Origin: Atrina japonica
Taxonomy: Eukaryota; Mollusca; Bivalvia; Pterioida; Pinnidae
Assembly (NCBI GenBank): GCA_030159075.1
Contig: BROG01000027.1
Location: 1,747,501-1,811,500, forward strand
Direction of reading: 5' to 3'
Length of the DNA: 64,000 bases
The translations under genes and the position numbers were made by a program. The number at the start of each line of letters is the position of its first letter. The stretch's first letter is position 1. The notes below the pieces were generated by a model. The model worked only from the letters and a program-made list of their open reading frames with translations. It was not told the DNA's origin and made no database searches. Of the stretch, positions 1 through 12,700 are shown one piece after another.

Positions 1-160
1 GTCACACAATAAAGAACTGAATGTCATGTTTTTACACATTTACATGTATGGGTGCCACAATAAAGAACAGTATCATGTATGGGTGCCACAGTACAAAACT
101 GAATGTTATGTAATACATATCCCTTATAAAGTAAGATATCTGCATATTGTTTTATGTCAT

Positions 161-271
161 ATCTCTGTCACCACTGTTCACACATCATTTACCAAACATC
201 TCTGTCACCACTGTTCACACATCATTTACCTAACATCTCTGTCACCACTGTTCACACATCATTTACCTAAC
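161..271. repeat. 37-bp tandem repeat, three copies
   Basis: Three near-identical 37-bp units start at 161, 198 and 235, each beginning ATCTCTGTCACCACTGTTCA. The open frame running through them is a by-product of the repetition. Nothing else is recognisable in 1-840 beyond A/T-rich sequence and a poly-T run near 440. Confidence 0.85.
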
Positions 272-843
272 ATTTCTCAGTCTCTGTCTCATATTTAATT
301 TAATGTCATAATTATAATCAGAATCATTTTATACATTAACTTATAAAAGTCAAATTAAATGGCACCTCATCTAAAATTATTTCTTTCTGCAATAAAGGTA
401 CATGTACATGGAAATAAATGATACCATGTACATTCATTTTTTTTTTTTTTTTTTGGTATATTCCATTTAATGATAAGAATTTGAGATGAAAAGGAGTAAA
501 AAAAAATTAAGTGTACATCGGTAAGATTCTGCTATGGTTGTTACTGATCAGCTTGTTTACATGTAAATTAATGTCATGTACGTGTGTTGGTTTTAACAGG
601 AAAAAAGAATACAAGTATATATCTTTACAAGAAAAAAGTCTACTAAAATCTTGTAAAATGCAGATATCGGGGATAGACATTTACATTGAAACTGACTTGC
701 CTTTAAGGATGTACAATTGCCAGTTAGAATAACAACAGCTCTCACTGTCTTTAAATGTAACTTAAAGGTTGTCATTCAAGTTCCGCCAAGACTTATAAGC
801 AAACCTGGAGTTTTTTCATTGTATATCAGTATCATTATATCTA

Positions 844-1021
844 CAGTCAAACTCACTTATATTGAACCCTGTTACATTGAAATCCTGCTTTTATTTGAAA
901 TGATTTTATTCTCTGAAAAAAAAAATCATTTATTACCATTATAACCTGTTATTTTGAAAACCCTGTTTATTTGAAAGAAAAATTCATTTCCCTTCAATTT
1001 CAATATATTCCAGTTTGACAC
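844..1021. mobile_element. Fold-back (MITE-like) element
   Basis: The ends are inverted copies of each other: GTCAAACT at 846 and AGTTTGAC at 1012, with further inverted similarity (TATATTGAA against TTCAATATA) just inside. There is no coding capacity. It is probably a non-autonomous element, decayed. Partly similar sequence is seen near 44580-44650. Confidence 0.45.
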
Positions 1022-1162
1022 TACATGTTTTTGATATTTCGACTTGCTTGAAATTGAAAGACAGAAGTGATGTTTGTTTTTAAATTTATTGCCTTGAACA
1101 AGGTACATCCTACATGTTCCAGGGTCAGTTAGGCAAGGATACATATAAAGTCTTGGGCCCGG

Positions 1163-1298
1163 GGCACCATAGAACTTAAGAATTACTTAAGTGTAAAACA
1201 TTTTACTAAACCGTTATTAATCCTGAAATCTGATTGGCTAAGCCTGCCAAATTGAGTATATTTACAGACTTCAGTAAATTCTTGAGTTTAATGGTGCC
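1163..1298. mobile_element. Fold-back element, GGCACCAT family, copy 1
   Basis: It begins GGCACCAT and ends ATGGTGCC, a perfect 8-bp inverted end. It carries an internal block ATCTGATTGGCTAA, which recurs as its reverse complement in the copies at 12041-12187 and near 57945-58080. The size (about 140 bp) and lack of any ORF fit a MITE. Confidence 0.55.
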
Positions 1299-2932
1299 GG
1301 ATATGATGTCATATGTGAGTTTGTAGATATATGCATTCAAATTTCATATTCATATGTATATACTATCATATATGTTCTACACATTGTAGGTGATGTGTAA
1401 ATATCAATGTAAATAAAGTGTTTATATTAGTAGTGCTTTATCAACAAAATTGTAAATAAATGCTAGTAATCTTTACGAGTTCTTCTTTGATTTTTGTACA
1501 AAGGTAAAATGATGGCTTTAAAGCGATATAAGCTGTCACAATGATTATTTTTGTCCCGTGACATATAGTCGAGAATATGATAAAATGTGTGTTCAAATAC
1601 ATTTGTTTTATTAGAATTTAAGTTTTCCCGTACCTTAAAAAATCCAGCTGTATTTCCGTATGAAATGACCTTTCAGATAAACTCTTTCGCCATATCAAAT
1701 GTACTTCGTAATTTGGTATGGGGATCTCGGTCCTTTACACGCTCGGACTATGTTAAAGTCAGCCCATTTTTATGTGTTTTATAATTATTTTTAAAATACA
1801 GGATGTGATTTTTATTGGAAAGTGCATGTATTATGTAAAATATATGCTTTTCAATGCTATTTTAAATACCTGAAGAAAATCGGATTAATATATGAATAAA
1901 TATATCGGGTCACTAAAACAATTTTTTTCCATCTTTAATGTTACCCTGAATGCTGACATTGACAAAATTTTTAAAAAAAAATGCATTCCTCATGTTTTAC
2001 AGTCATGCCGCCATGTCCAGTGGAGTTGGGCAGTTCATGTGTCAAGAATGATAAAGTCGAGAATGCTATGGGACAAGTTAAAAATGGGTGAAGATCACCC
2101 AATATAACCGACACTTGGACAATTTCAGAAACGAATGTTTTGAAACGACGAAAAAGACAAACTTTGCCTGATTTAGGTATGAAATGATGATGTACGAAAA
2201 TAAACGCAGAATAGAATGTATATTACTGCAAATAGCACATGTTTATTGGTCACTCGGTAATCTTCATAAAAATTTACCAAAAGTTAATTTGCAATGCTCA
2301 AAGTATGGCAGACAAATAATAACTTATAGTACAGGTTACCTTTGGCAAGATTGTTGCAATTTTACACTTCCATTTGTTATTCTAACCACCAGATGGTCAC
2401 TTTGGAATATATATGAGATAGAATATCACATAAAATGGGTTTTTACAATATTTTCACCTATGACAGCTCATATCGCTTTAAGGTAATCAACTATAGGAAG
2501 TAGCCTACAAGTGCTTTCATATTTGTTTTTTTTTTTTTATGTTTTTTTTTATGGTGTTAAACGACACCAACATTTTCCAGTTTTTAATGGCAGAGAAAAG
2601 AACCAGATTTTAATGTGCCTGTACCCCAAAAAAGTCCATGAACCTTCAGCAAGAAAACCAGCTCAACCCCCACACTGGATTTCATGTGCCCAGCATAAAA
2701 TGTAAAGCTAAACCAAACAAAGCACATAAATCAACTCTTTTTAGGGGTTACAACATAGTTCTTAAAGCCACAGCACGCATGTATCTTTCAACTCCAGATG
2801 GCATGAAACTGACCTCCACAGAAACTCAAGCAGATAATGCAGGTTGTGGATTGACCTATGTACATTGTTACCTGATGGTCTTTTCCACCATTTAATACTG
2901 GATAACACAAAATAGGTGAGAAATTGTTGAAG
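1299..2932. other. Intergenic sequence, no gene recognised
   Basis: AT-rich sequence with only short, low-complexity open frames and no recognisable protein similarity. At about 2530-2700 there is a degenerate SINE-tail-like stretch (poly-T, then a GTGTTAAACGACACC block) of a type seen again at 19620-19710 and 36765-36937. Confidence 0.5.
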
Positions 2933-3282
2933 TTTGTGTAAAACAAATTCAAGGATGAGCTTGTACTACAGTCATTACTTTGACCATCTGTTAACTGATA
3001 TGTTTGTGTAAAACAAAACCAAGGATGAGCCTGTACTACAGTTGTTACTTTGACCATCTGTTAACTGATATGTTTGTGTAAAACAAAACCAAGGATGAGC
3101 TTGTACTACAGTCATTACTTTGACCATCTGTTAACTGATTTGTTTGTGTAAAACAAAACCAAGGATGAGCTTGTACTACTGTCATTACTTTGACCATCTG
3201 TTAACTGATTTGTTTGTGTAAAACAAAACCAAGGATGAGCCTGTACTACAGTTGTTACTTAGACCTTCTGTAATCATCATCA
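2933..3282. repeat. 70-bp tandem repeat, five copies
   Basis: TTTGTGTAAAACAAA recurs at 2933, 3003, 3073, 3143 and 3213, an exact 70-bp period. Units differ at a few sites only. Minus-strand open frames here are repeat artefacts. Confidence 0.9.
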
Positions 3283-3609
3283 TAAAACCACGGTCTGGAA
3301 TCGCTGTGCTTTTTCCTACCCGTGGTCTCGTGCAACGCAAATTTCTATTTAAATAAATATTTTTTAAGTTGTAGTTGTTGTCCAATTTATCCAATCACAG
3401 TAATTGTGATTGGTAATGCAAGTCTGTTGATCCAATACAATTCTGATTTGTTTAAAAGCCTCTATATGAATGGTTGAAGAATACGAGCACTTTTTACTCT
3501 CATTGGCTGAGGTTTCATGAATGATAAAGATAAGTCAATTTTGGTCGTAGGAGACCACTGGTAAGAAATAGCATAGCGATTCCAGACAATGGTTTTACGA
3601 TGATGTTTA
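3273..3609. mobile_element. Fold-back (MITE-like) element with long arms
   Basis: The left arm (about 3273-3330, containing GTCTGGAATCGCT) and the right arm (about 3550-3609, containing AGCGATTCCAGAC) are inverted copies of about 55 bp at roughly 80 percent identity. The roughly 340-bp interior is non-coding. It abuts the 70-bp tandem repeat. Confidence 0.6.
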
Positions 3610-3679
3610 CGTCAGACTCGGTCATTTTTCAGTTACATATATACATGACAGTGGCTATTAATGGTGGAGACGAGAACCT

Positions 3680-4224
3680 GGGGCCTTATAAACAAAGAAA
3701 CTTCAGTCTTAAGTTTTTTTGTGAATATCGACATACTCTAAGGGTTGTACTTAAGTGTAAGTCTTGGACTTAAGTTTCTTTGTGAATATCGACATACTCT
3801 AAGGGTTGTACTTAAGTGCAAGTCTTGGACTTAAGTTTCTTTGTGAATATCGACATACTCTAAGGGTTGTACTTAAGTGCAAGTCTTGGACTTAAGTTTT
3901 TTTGTGAATATCGACATACTCTAAGGGTTGTACTTAAGTGCAAGTCTTGGACTTAAGTTTCTTTGTGAATATCGACATACTCTAAGGGTTGTACTTAAGT
4001 GCAAGTCTTGGACTTAAGTTATTTTGTGAATATCGACATACTCTAAGGGTTGTACTTAAGTGTAAGTCTTGGACTTAAGTTATTTTGTGAATATCGACAT
4101 ACTCTAAGGGTTGTACTTAAGTGCAAGTCTTGGACTTAAGTTTCTTTGTGAATATCAACATACTCTAAGGGTTGTACTTAAGTGCAAGTCTTGGACTTAA
4201 GTTTCTTTGTGCATAAAACCACTG
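3680..4224. repeat. 61-bp tandem repeat (8 copies) inside a fold-back element
   Basis: GTGAATATCGACATACTC (last copy one mismatch) starts at 3721, 3782, 3843, 3904, 3965, 4026, 4087 and 4148, an exact 61-bp period. The array is bounded by GGGGCCTTATAAACAAAGAA on the left and TTTCTTTGTGCATAAAACCA on the right. These are the inverted ends of the short element at 9003-9120, which holds a single internal unit. The array therefore looks like an internal expansion of that element. Confidence 0.85.
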
Positions 4225-4364
4225 TTTACAATGGATTTGGAGCAGACCTCCTGCCTTTCACAAATAAACTGGCAAACTAAACACATGATTAAAAACAAGA
4301 CTAATCCTAACCATTTTATCAGATTTAATCTTATTACCCGGTAGTCGATACATAATCATAAAAA

Positions 4365-7300
4365 CAGGCTTTCAACTGGCCCTAATTTTCCTAATTTTCC
4401 TCCTTTTTTTGAGCCTGCCCTAATTTTCCTAATTTTTTACTGAAATTCCTAAAAAGGCCCTTATTTTTCAGGAAAATTCCTAATATTTTATTAAATTTGC
4501 CGATGAAGTTTTTGAATCTGTAAAACTAAGAGAAATAATCTTTAGATAATTATCAATGTATGTGGATTAATGTTTACCCATAGTACTTTCAGCTACTGAT
4601 AAAGATCTACCAAAAGCTGGTTTTGCAGTCATCATCAGATACATTCAGCAGTTGATGATTCAACCTTGGCACTAAAAGGTAATATGATAGAGGTCTTGTG
4701 TTTCCCATGAAGACATACTAATTGTATGAGGGATCATTGTGCTCCTTGTTTATACAAGTTGCAGCATAGTGATTATGCTTTAATCATTACATACCCAACA
4801 TTTACAGTACTGAGTTGCAGGGAAGTTGCAATTTCAGTAATCAAAATATATATTAAACGTAACAAACATTATTGAGCTGATAATATGTGTATTCCCTTAT
4901 TCCTTGGACCAAATGAATAATAAAAAGGGTATTGGGTAAATGTACATTGCGATAAAATCCCAATATACATGAAAAAAGAAAACAAATGAGTGACGCTTTT
5001 ATTGTCGCTCTTCATATTGAACAATTGCTCATACCTTGTACCTAGTGAGTTCCTGACGGCCCCAACCGGTTTAAGGGGAATTAGTTATGAATGGTGTGAT
5101 CAACCCTTCATCCATCCTTCTATTTTATGGATTCAGGGTAAACCATAATTCCACTAGCAAACCAGTATAAATATAAATAGATAAAAAAATGATATTAACC
5201 AATCACATAGCATATTATTATATGATTAAGTGAGCAATAGAAAGAATAAATGTGTTTGAATGGAAAGCCTGTCAAAATTAAAGAATGTTATGTGAAGTTA
5301 TTCAATCAATGACAATAGTTAAAATGAGTATAGACCTACTTTTTTCTTAGACTTTTGTTTTTTAATGGCTCACATATAAAAAATCATAGTTTTCAGTCTA
5401 TTTGCCTAAATCAATAGGAAGGATTGCCTATTCATCAGTCACTCATATTCAACTGTTTACCTTGCATGTAGAGAGGGACATCTAGGTGTTCAGGCACATT
5501 TTATTGGTATTAATAAAAGTTTGAAATGCTCATTTAGATACTTGGTTGGATGAAGTTAACACTCATTTTTAATTTTGGTAGGCCTTTTGTGATGTGCAGT
5601 TACCATTAAGATGTGATATTTTCAGGAATTAATCAAAATTGAAGTATTACACTGATATGGACAGAAAATCAAAATGCCACATGGGCAAACTAAATTTAAT
5701 GCCAACTGGCTTCAACAAAATGATAAACAGGGATTTAAAGTTGGAGATTTACAAAGAGGACAAATCAAGTACTTATAATGCTTTTTGTATTCTCTGCAAA
5801 AAAACAATTTTTCTCAACAACTCTGGCTTCAAACAAATATTAGCTCACAGTGAAGGCAAGAAGCATCAGGATATAGCGAGTGCAAGATAATGGTGAAAAT
5901 CAAAGACATTTTGGAAGTTCAAGTGCTGCAAGACCTTCAACAAGTGAAACAGGAGCTTCTTTGTCTGTAAGTTCTACCCAAAAGAATGTAGATATAGTGC
6001 TGAATAAAAGTGCACGAGAAGCAGCTACACAAGCAGAGGTTTTTATGGATGATGAAAGTTGCGACTGCCAACTACTCGTATGCTTCATGTGACGGTTTAC
6101 CTCAATTGTTTCAAAGAATGTTCCCATGTGAAGCTAGTCAGCATTTCACTATGAGTAGACTAAGGCATCTTATCTCATATCTGATGGACTTGGACCATAT
6201 TTCAGAAAACAGTTGACGGAAAAATGTAAAAAAGTCACCAGCATTTGTCCTGCAGTTCGATGAAAACTGGCACAGTCCAGAATAGAAAACAGTGTGACAT
6301 CCTACTCAGATATTGGAATGTAGACAAGGGCGAAGTTGTGGTCCAATTTTGCAAAGCATTAATGTTTGGGCATGCTTTAGGAGATGATGTTGGACAGCAA
6401 ATTATAGACACTTTGCAGGAGAATGAGTTTCAGATACCTTTGTCAAAGATGCTTAATATAGGATCTGATGGCCCTAATGTCAATAAGACCATATGGAATT
6501 TTATTAATGAACACTTGAAGGATCTTGGCTTTAAAGGATTGTTACCTTTTATGCCATGTAATATCCATACAGCACATAATTCGTTTAGAGGGGGTTTAGC
6601 AGTTTACGGTTCGAAAGCTGAAGAGATGGGCTTGGATTTATTTTACTACTTCAAACACTTCCCCTGTAGACGTGAAGATTTTGCCAAGTGCCAAGACGAA
6701 GTAGGATTTACAGAAGAAATGTTTATAAGGCATATTCAATGCAGGTGGCTGACATTAATCCCTGCTCTACAACGAGTTATTAAGAACTGGGATGCCTTAA
6801 GCAAATACTTCTTAACAGAACTGCCGAAATCCAAGTCTTGGAAACAGATAGAAAAAAATGAGCGCTACATAAGAATATGCAGGAAACTCAAAGATAGTGA
6901 AATCAAAGTGGAACTGAACTTCATTGTGGAGCTAGAGCCTTCTGTTCAATACATTTCTCAGAATGTTTCAGAAAGAGGAGCCTCTTATCCATATATTGCA
7001 CAAAGAAATGGTTGACCTTGTGAAATCTTTTTTTATGAAAGGTGATTGTTTTGAAGACAAATCATCTTCTTTGGTCAAAGTTGATGTCAGCAAAGTAGAA
7101 CACTATTTGCCAGATAAGGAAGTTGAAATTGGAGAATCTGCTAGAAAGGCACTACAGGAATTGCCAGTTGCAAAACAGAAACTTCCACTGATGCATATGA
7201 AAAAGTTTTTGCAAACAGTTGTAAGTTATTTGCAAAAGAAGCTTCCCATTGACAATGAGTTTTTTGCAAGATCTGAGTTGTTTACATCCCCTTAAGCAAA

Positions 7301-8662
7301 AGGAAGAGCGAGGAATCAACTGCATAAGAAGAGTAGCACAAAAAGATGGTGCAAGTAATAAAGGAAGATGAACAGCTTCCATCACTGATGAGTGGAAAAT
7401 CTACCAGAATCAGAAAATACCAGATGAATGGAGCAAGAAAGAGGTTCATGAGGATGGGCAGATAGAATTCCAGAGATAGACTTCTATTGGAATAAAAATT
7501 CTAAGTCAGATGACAAATACTGGAACACACCAGTTCAAAGTCCTTCCAAAGCTTGTGAAATCACTTCTTTGTCTGGCACATGGCAATGCAGAGGTAGAAC
7601 GAAGCCTAAGTGAAAACAAAAGAACTGTGACAAATGAGAGAACACTTCTTTCTGAGAGTTCTGTAAATGGATTGAGAATGGTGAAAGACTCTGTAAAATG
7701 TTATGAAGGAGGGTTAACGTTCATAGCATGGAATTGCCTGGTAAGCTTCTTCAGGCTGGACAAGAGGCACACAAAGCCTATATACAAAGACTTCAGAGTG
7801 AGAAAGAACAGGAAGAAAAGGCTAAGGCTGAGAAAGAAAGGAAAAAAAGACAGAAGGAAGCGGATGAGTTAGAGAGACAAAAGCTGGCTGAAAATGATAA
7901 AAAGTTAGAGGAAAGAAAGAGAAAACTAGAGAAAAGCGAAAAGAATTTGTCACAAGAGGAAAAGGAACTTAATGACAGTCTTGAAACTGCTAATAAAATG
8001 TTTGTAGAGGCAAACAATAGACTGACAAAAGCCATAAAAAACAAAAACTTTGATGATGCTACTGTAGCCCAAGCTCTTTTGGAAGCAGCACAAAAGAAAG
8101 TAAGTGTTGCAAAGACTAAATTAGAGAAATGTTGGAGGGAAAGAGAAGACATTAGTGCAAAGAAAAAGAAGGTTTTAGATGATTATGCCAAAAGGATAAA
8201 GACAAAATAAAGACAATCAGTGTAGCATTGTATTGATATACCAAAAAAAATTGTATGGATGCATACATATTGTATTACATTTTTCTTTTATGTACTTAAG
8301 TAGTTGGCTTTTATGTTTATTCATACTATTTGCTTGTAAAAGTGAAATGAATATTGTAATTTGAAGAATCATTAAAATCTTTTTTATTTATTTTTTTTAG
8401 CATTGGTATAAATTTCCTAATGAAGACTGCTAAATGTGGAATTTTGATGACTGTTGAGCCAGAAGAATTTGGTATGATCTTATTTTCAGTATTTGATTTC
8501 CAGTATTATAGGTGAGTAGGTTTATTTTTATACAATTGTCAATAAATATCCCTATTTTTTTCATGAAAAGGCCCTAATTTATCCCTAAAAAAGCCCTTAT
8601 TTTTTCAAAAAATTGTTCCTAAAAAAGCCCTTATTTTTCACCAAAAGTGGGTTGAAAGCCTG
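4365..8662 (+). mobile_element. Decayed hAT-like DNA transposon (4.3 kb)
   Basis: The ends are a perfect 12-bp inverted repeat: CAGGCTTTCAAC at 4365-4376 and its complement at 8651-8662. A CAGG start is typical of hAT superfamily termini. The 8-bp flanks (CATAAAAA, TAAAAAAA) agree at 6 of 8 positions, as expected for an aged 8-bp target duplication, though low complexity weakens this. Sub-terminal repeats (CCTAATTTTCCTAATTTT on the left, several AAAAAGCCCTTATTTTT blocks on the right) resemble transposase-binding arrays. The interior holds the broken transposase at 5657-8210. The 1.3 kb before it and 0.45 kb after it are non-coding. Confidence 0.75.
5657..8210 (+). pseudogene. hAT-like transposase, frameshifted remnant
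   Basis: A transposase-like protein is spread over all three frames. 5657-5890 encodes a C2H2/BED-like zinc finger (FCILCKK, then HSEGKKH). About 5880-6216 continues in two other frames with a low-complexity Ser/Thr linker and then ANYSYASCDGLPQLF. 6245-7015 is the longest intact piece and carries RNase H-like core features (IGSDGPN, CNIHTAHNSF, ending in an all-alpha region). 6963-7295 follows in a new frame. 7510-7730 has AHGNAEVERSLSENK, like the C-terminal hAT dimerisation region. 7728-8210 is a 160-residue Lys/Glu-rich coiled coil. Several frameshifts and in-frame stops mean no complete enzyme can be made from this copy. Assignment to hAT rests on the terminal repeats plus these motifs; the precise family is uncertain. 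Confidence 0.7.
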
Positions 8663-9002
8663 TAAAAAAATAAATAACAGCATTTCTAGCATCTGATACA
8701 CAGCTGATGATGAGGATGGTGATAAAGTTTGATATTTTTTCATTTGATTTTTTTTCTATGAGATCTTCTAATTTTACTGAATCAATAATTAAGCATTAAT
8801 TTGTACTTTATGAATATTTAGCAGACTGATTCAATCATACTGCAATTTACGTTTTAATTGTACTTTTGTCTATAACTACAAAATGTAATATTTTTGGCAG
8901 ATTTCATAAACATGTACATTAATGGAAATTCTTGCAATCAGACAGATGATTAATGAATTATCTGGCTTTAATTCTACTGAAGCTTTTAAAATCACTACCC
9001 AG
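8663..9002. other. Intergenic sequence, nothing recognised
   Basis: AT-rich sequence between the hAT-like element and the next fold-back element, with no ORF of interest on either strand. Confidence 0.5.
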
Positions 9003-9120
9003 GGGCCTTATTCACAAAGAAACTCAAGTGTTGTAAGTCTTGTTTTTTGTGATATAGACGTTTTCCTAGAGTTGTACTTAAGTGTAAGTCCTATACTAAG
9101 ATTTCTTTGTGAATAAGACC
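9003..9120. mobile_element. Short fold-back element, GGGGCCTTATTCAC family
   Basis: It begins GGGGCCTTATTCACAAAGAA and ends TTTCTTTGTGAATAAGACC, a near-perfect inverted end of about 18 bp. One internal unit (GTTGTACTTAAGTGTAAGTC) matches the unit that is repeated eight times at 3721-4208, so this is the unexpanded form of that element. Confidence 0.75.
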
Positions 9121-9392
9121 ACTGGTTCATTGATTTTTCACAATTCAAAATAAAACATAGGCGTATCTCACATTGTCAACTACTGTATTATCAGAACACT
9201 ATATCTGAGGTAACTAATGACTTACTGCAAATCTGTTATATGTTTTAAACATTCTACAGTAAATCATATACCAGTATACAACCAATGAATCAAAGTCATG
9301 TCTGCCAAATCTGAATCCATGGACAGTATGGCACATTTCCTGAATCATGGATGTTTATCGCTTTACTGATATGTACAAATACTTTATTGCAA

Positions 9393-9398
9393 TACAAT
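9393..9398 (-). terminator. Candidate poly(A) signal of the SDR gene
   Basis: AATAAA on the minus strand, about 350 bp downstream of the SDR stop codon at 9745. It is the first good signal noticed after the stop. Weak support on its own. Confidence 0.3.
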
Positions 9399-9744
9399 AA
9401 TTAATTCACCATCAAATATAGATGAATCGAGGTCATAACAAATGTATTTACATATATAAATAAAATGGAACACATCTGATTTGATTGTCTATGAAAATCT
9501 CTTTAGATTGAAAGTACTGTAAGTCTGATTTCCATGTATCGGATGAATCAAAATCCAGGAAATTTTAAGCGTTATAGCATCATGATTCACTCTTCAATAT
9601 TTCTGAGTGATCTTTGTGAGAAGTACCATACTTAACATCCAATCTGTTTACCACATATTTACAGACAGGTGAGTCAAAGGCACATTACATCTTGTCTTGC
9701 AGCAGACTTCCAGAAAAATCAAATTTTGTCACACTCAAAATGTC

Positions 9745-12700
9745 TTAAACTGGTGCTTCTCTTGGTTCAATAAGTATCTCATTCACCCCAATATATTCTG
9801 GTTGAGTTACAGCATACACTACAGCATTACCAATGTCTTTTGGCTCCAAAATCTTGCAACTTGTGCTACCATCATAGGCGTCTTGTGCCTGTTGATTTGA
9901 GGAAGAGAAAAAAACCCATTAAATTTAAGGTACCGGTACATGTATTTGTGTTTGATAACTAGAAGTACAGAAACTACAGGAAATAATACAAATATGAACA
10001 AAATATTGTTTACAGTTATCTCCTACATCATAAAAACAGTCTGACAAAACTCAGAATTACAAAAAAGGATAGTTTTAACCAAACATGAGCTGGTAAAACA
10101 TTTACCTCCTTATCAGTTGAGTGGGAGAGTAGTTCCGTTTTGACATCACCAGGCTGTATGCAGGTCACTCTGACACCAGAGCCACAAACTTCCTGTCTGA
10201 GAGCTTGAGACAAACCTTCTATATAGAATTTAGTTCCAGAGTATACCCCCAAACCGGGAAATCCCTGAAAATAAGAGAGAGAAAAATTAATGCAAAACTT
10301 TGGGAAAAAAAATAAACAATTATAACCTGTAAAAAAACATCTTATTTTTATCACATGACAGTCCAAACTTATAGTCAATAATACAAAAATATGTTATTGG
10401 TACATGAATAAATAATTTCAGAGACCATCAAACTCTGTTTACTTCTTATCAGTTACATATTTATAGTGGTTAAATAATAACTTTCTAAAACAAATGCAGA
10501 GAAAAAACTCAAGTTAGTGATGACAATTTACTTATATTGAAGGGATAAACAAGGTCATTAACATAGTTCCCTCCCTTTGTACCGGGCTAAATCCTCCATA
10601 ACATGAGAACATTGTATCAAGAGACATTCTGGTGACTATTTTTAGTCAATATGTGAGACTGAGGAAGGGTTCCAGTGTTTACCAGTGTAGCATGCAGGAA
10701 AAAAATGTGCAACCAGATCAGGAATCAGACCCAGGACCTTACAAATACCAGCAGGATGCTCTTATGAACTGAGCTATCTGGGCCGATGCTCTCCAGACCA
10801 CTACATTCTCTCCCCCTTAACAAGATTTCTGACCCCAGAATTTCATGAGACTCTTTACACAGTTATTTGTAAAGTTGAGCACCAAATGCAGAGGGTGTGG
10901 AAAATGTACAACATGACTGGGAATCGAACCTAGGACCTTCCAAACACTAGCAGGGCTCTCTTACCAACTGAGATATCTGGGTGGATACCCCCTGAACCAC
11001 TACACCAGTATCACCACATTCAGGAATTGGAAACATTCCACAATTTTAGACCTGCCCATATGGGAATTCCCATAAAGGGATGCAAGTCTATATTTAGTCA
11101 ACTTACTTTTCTGCCTGCATCAGATGATATGTTGACTATATGTCCAGACTTTCTCTCCAGCATACCTGTTAAAACAGCACCTATTCCATTAGTTGTCCCC
11201 TGTGAAGTAACAATAAACACACTGGAATACTTAAATATCACAACAAATCTTTGACTTTATCAAAATAATTAAATATAATTTTTTATTCATAATATTTTTT
11301 TCCTTTTCATATTCTGTAATAACATACTGAACACACACCAAGTGTCATTTCCAAAATATCCAAAGGATAATGGCGGAGATGAAAACCACAAGAGGGAAAA
11401 AGATGATTCTAGATGTAAATTATATCAATCAGACATTGAATCATGTCAGCTTTTTGATGTGTAGTAAATATCAATTGGCTTGATTTGGTGAAATTGGTCA
11501 TTGCACAGAAACAGACCAGTTTGTAACTTGCATCTAACAAACTGACATTTTCATATAGACATATGCCGCCAAATCATTGCGGTGATTGGTCACAAGTTGT
11601 TTTTCTAACCCATTGTCATCATTTCATCTGACAAAAGTTAGGGACATATGCAGTCATCTTATTGCAGTGATTGGTCACTAACTTTACTCCTGAACCATCA
11701 CTGGTATTTTACTGCACAAAGTTACAGATTGTAGTTTCAGTAGAAATATGTTTATTCTGTAGTCATAATTATTATCATAATTCTTAAAAACAATTTTTGT
11801 CAAATTTTCAGTACACTCATAATTTGGTAGTCTGCCCAGTGAGAAGGATCATGTTACAATGTGCCCCAGAAAAGAGTACCAACCTTTCACAATTGACAAG
11901 CATTTACTGGTAGGGCCCAATATGTACTGATAAGATGTCAGAGCCATTCTGGTTTAATGCATCACTATAACATGGAGGCTTTGGGAAAATATTCCATATG
12001 CACTAAATCTTGCCTCTGTTAAATATAGATGGTAAGTTCAGGGTCTGGCACCAAACTTGATAATTTACTTAAGTCTGAGAATATTCTCAACTTGGCCTGC
12101 TCAGCCAATCAGATTTCAGGATTAGCCAAACTTGAGTAAAATTTTTAAACTCAAGTAATTCTTTTAAAGTTTAATGGTGTCAGACCCAGGTAAGTAAATT
12201 CCTGATGTTATCTCACCTTACAGTTGATATCTATTTGTCTTTCCCATTCTTCCTCATGTAAATTCTTCATCAAGGTGTAGTACATGATACCTGCATTGTT
12301 AACGAGGATGTCAACTGGTCCTAGTACTGTTTCAGTATGTTTTACAAGATTCTTCACCTGCAGCAAAGTAAAGTAATTAGCATAAATATTTTATCACCAT
12401 TTCTTTTTTTCCATTGAATATATATTTTTTCTGGCTGAAACTCTAACTATGTAAACTTATCACTGGCAAAGGAAAATATGTAATCTATAAGGGTTATTCA
12501 TGAATAGATGAAACAACAATTCAATGTAGGTGTACCTGTGAAAACATAGGCCCAATAGTAAAATAGAAATAACACAGAAGAGTGGAGTCTTATGAATCCT
12601 TTTTTGTCCTGGATAAGTTTAAATTTTAGATAATAAAGCATAAAAACATTAAAATTACACTGACAAGAGTAATTGTTTCTACATGTACTTGTCATCATAT

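Noticed and set aside
10715..10990. Pair of functional tRNA genes
   Set aside because: Intronic, diverged from each other, with no matching acceptor stems; better explained as SINE heads.
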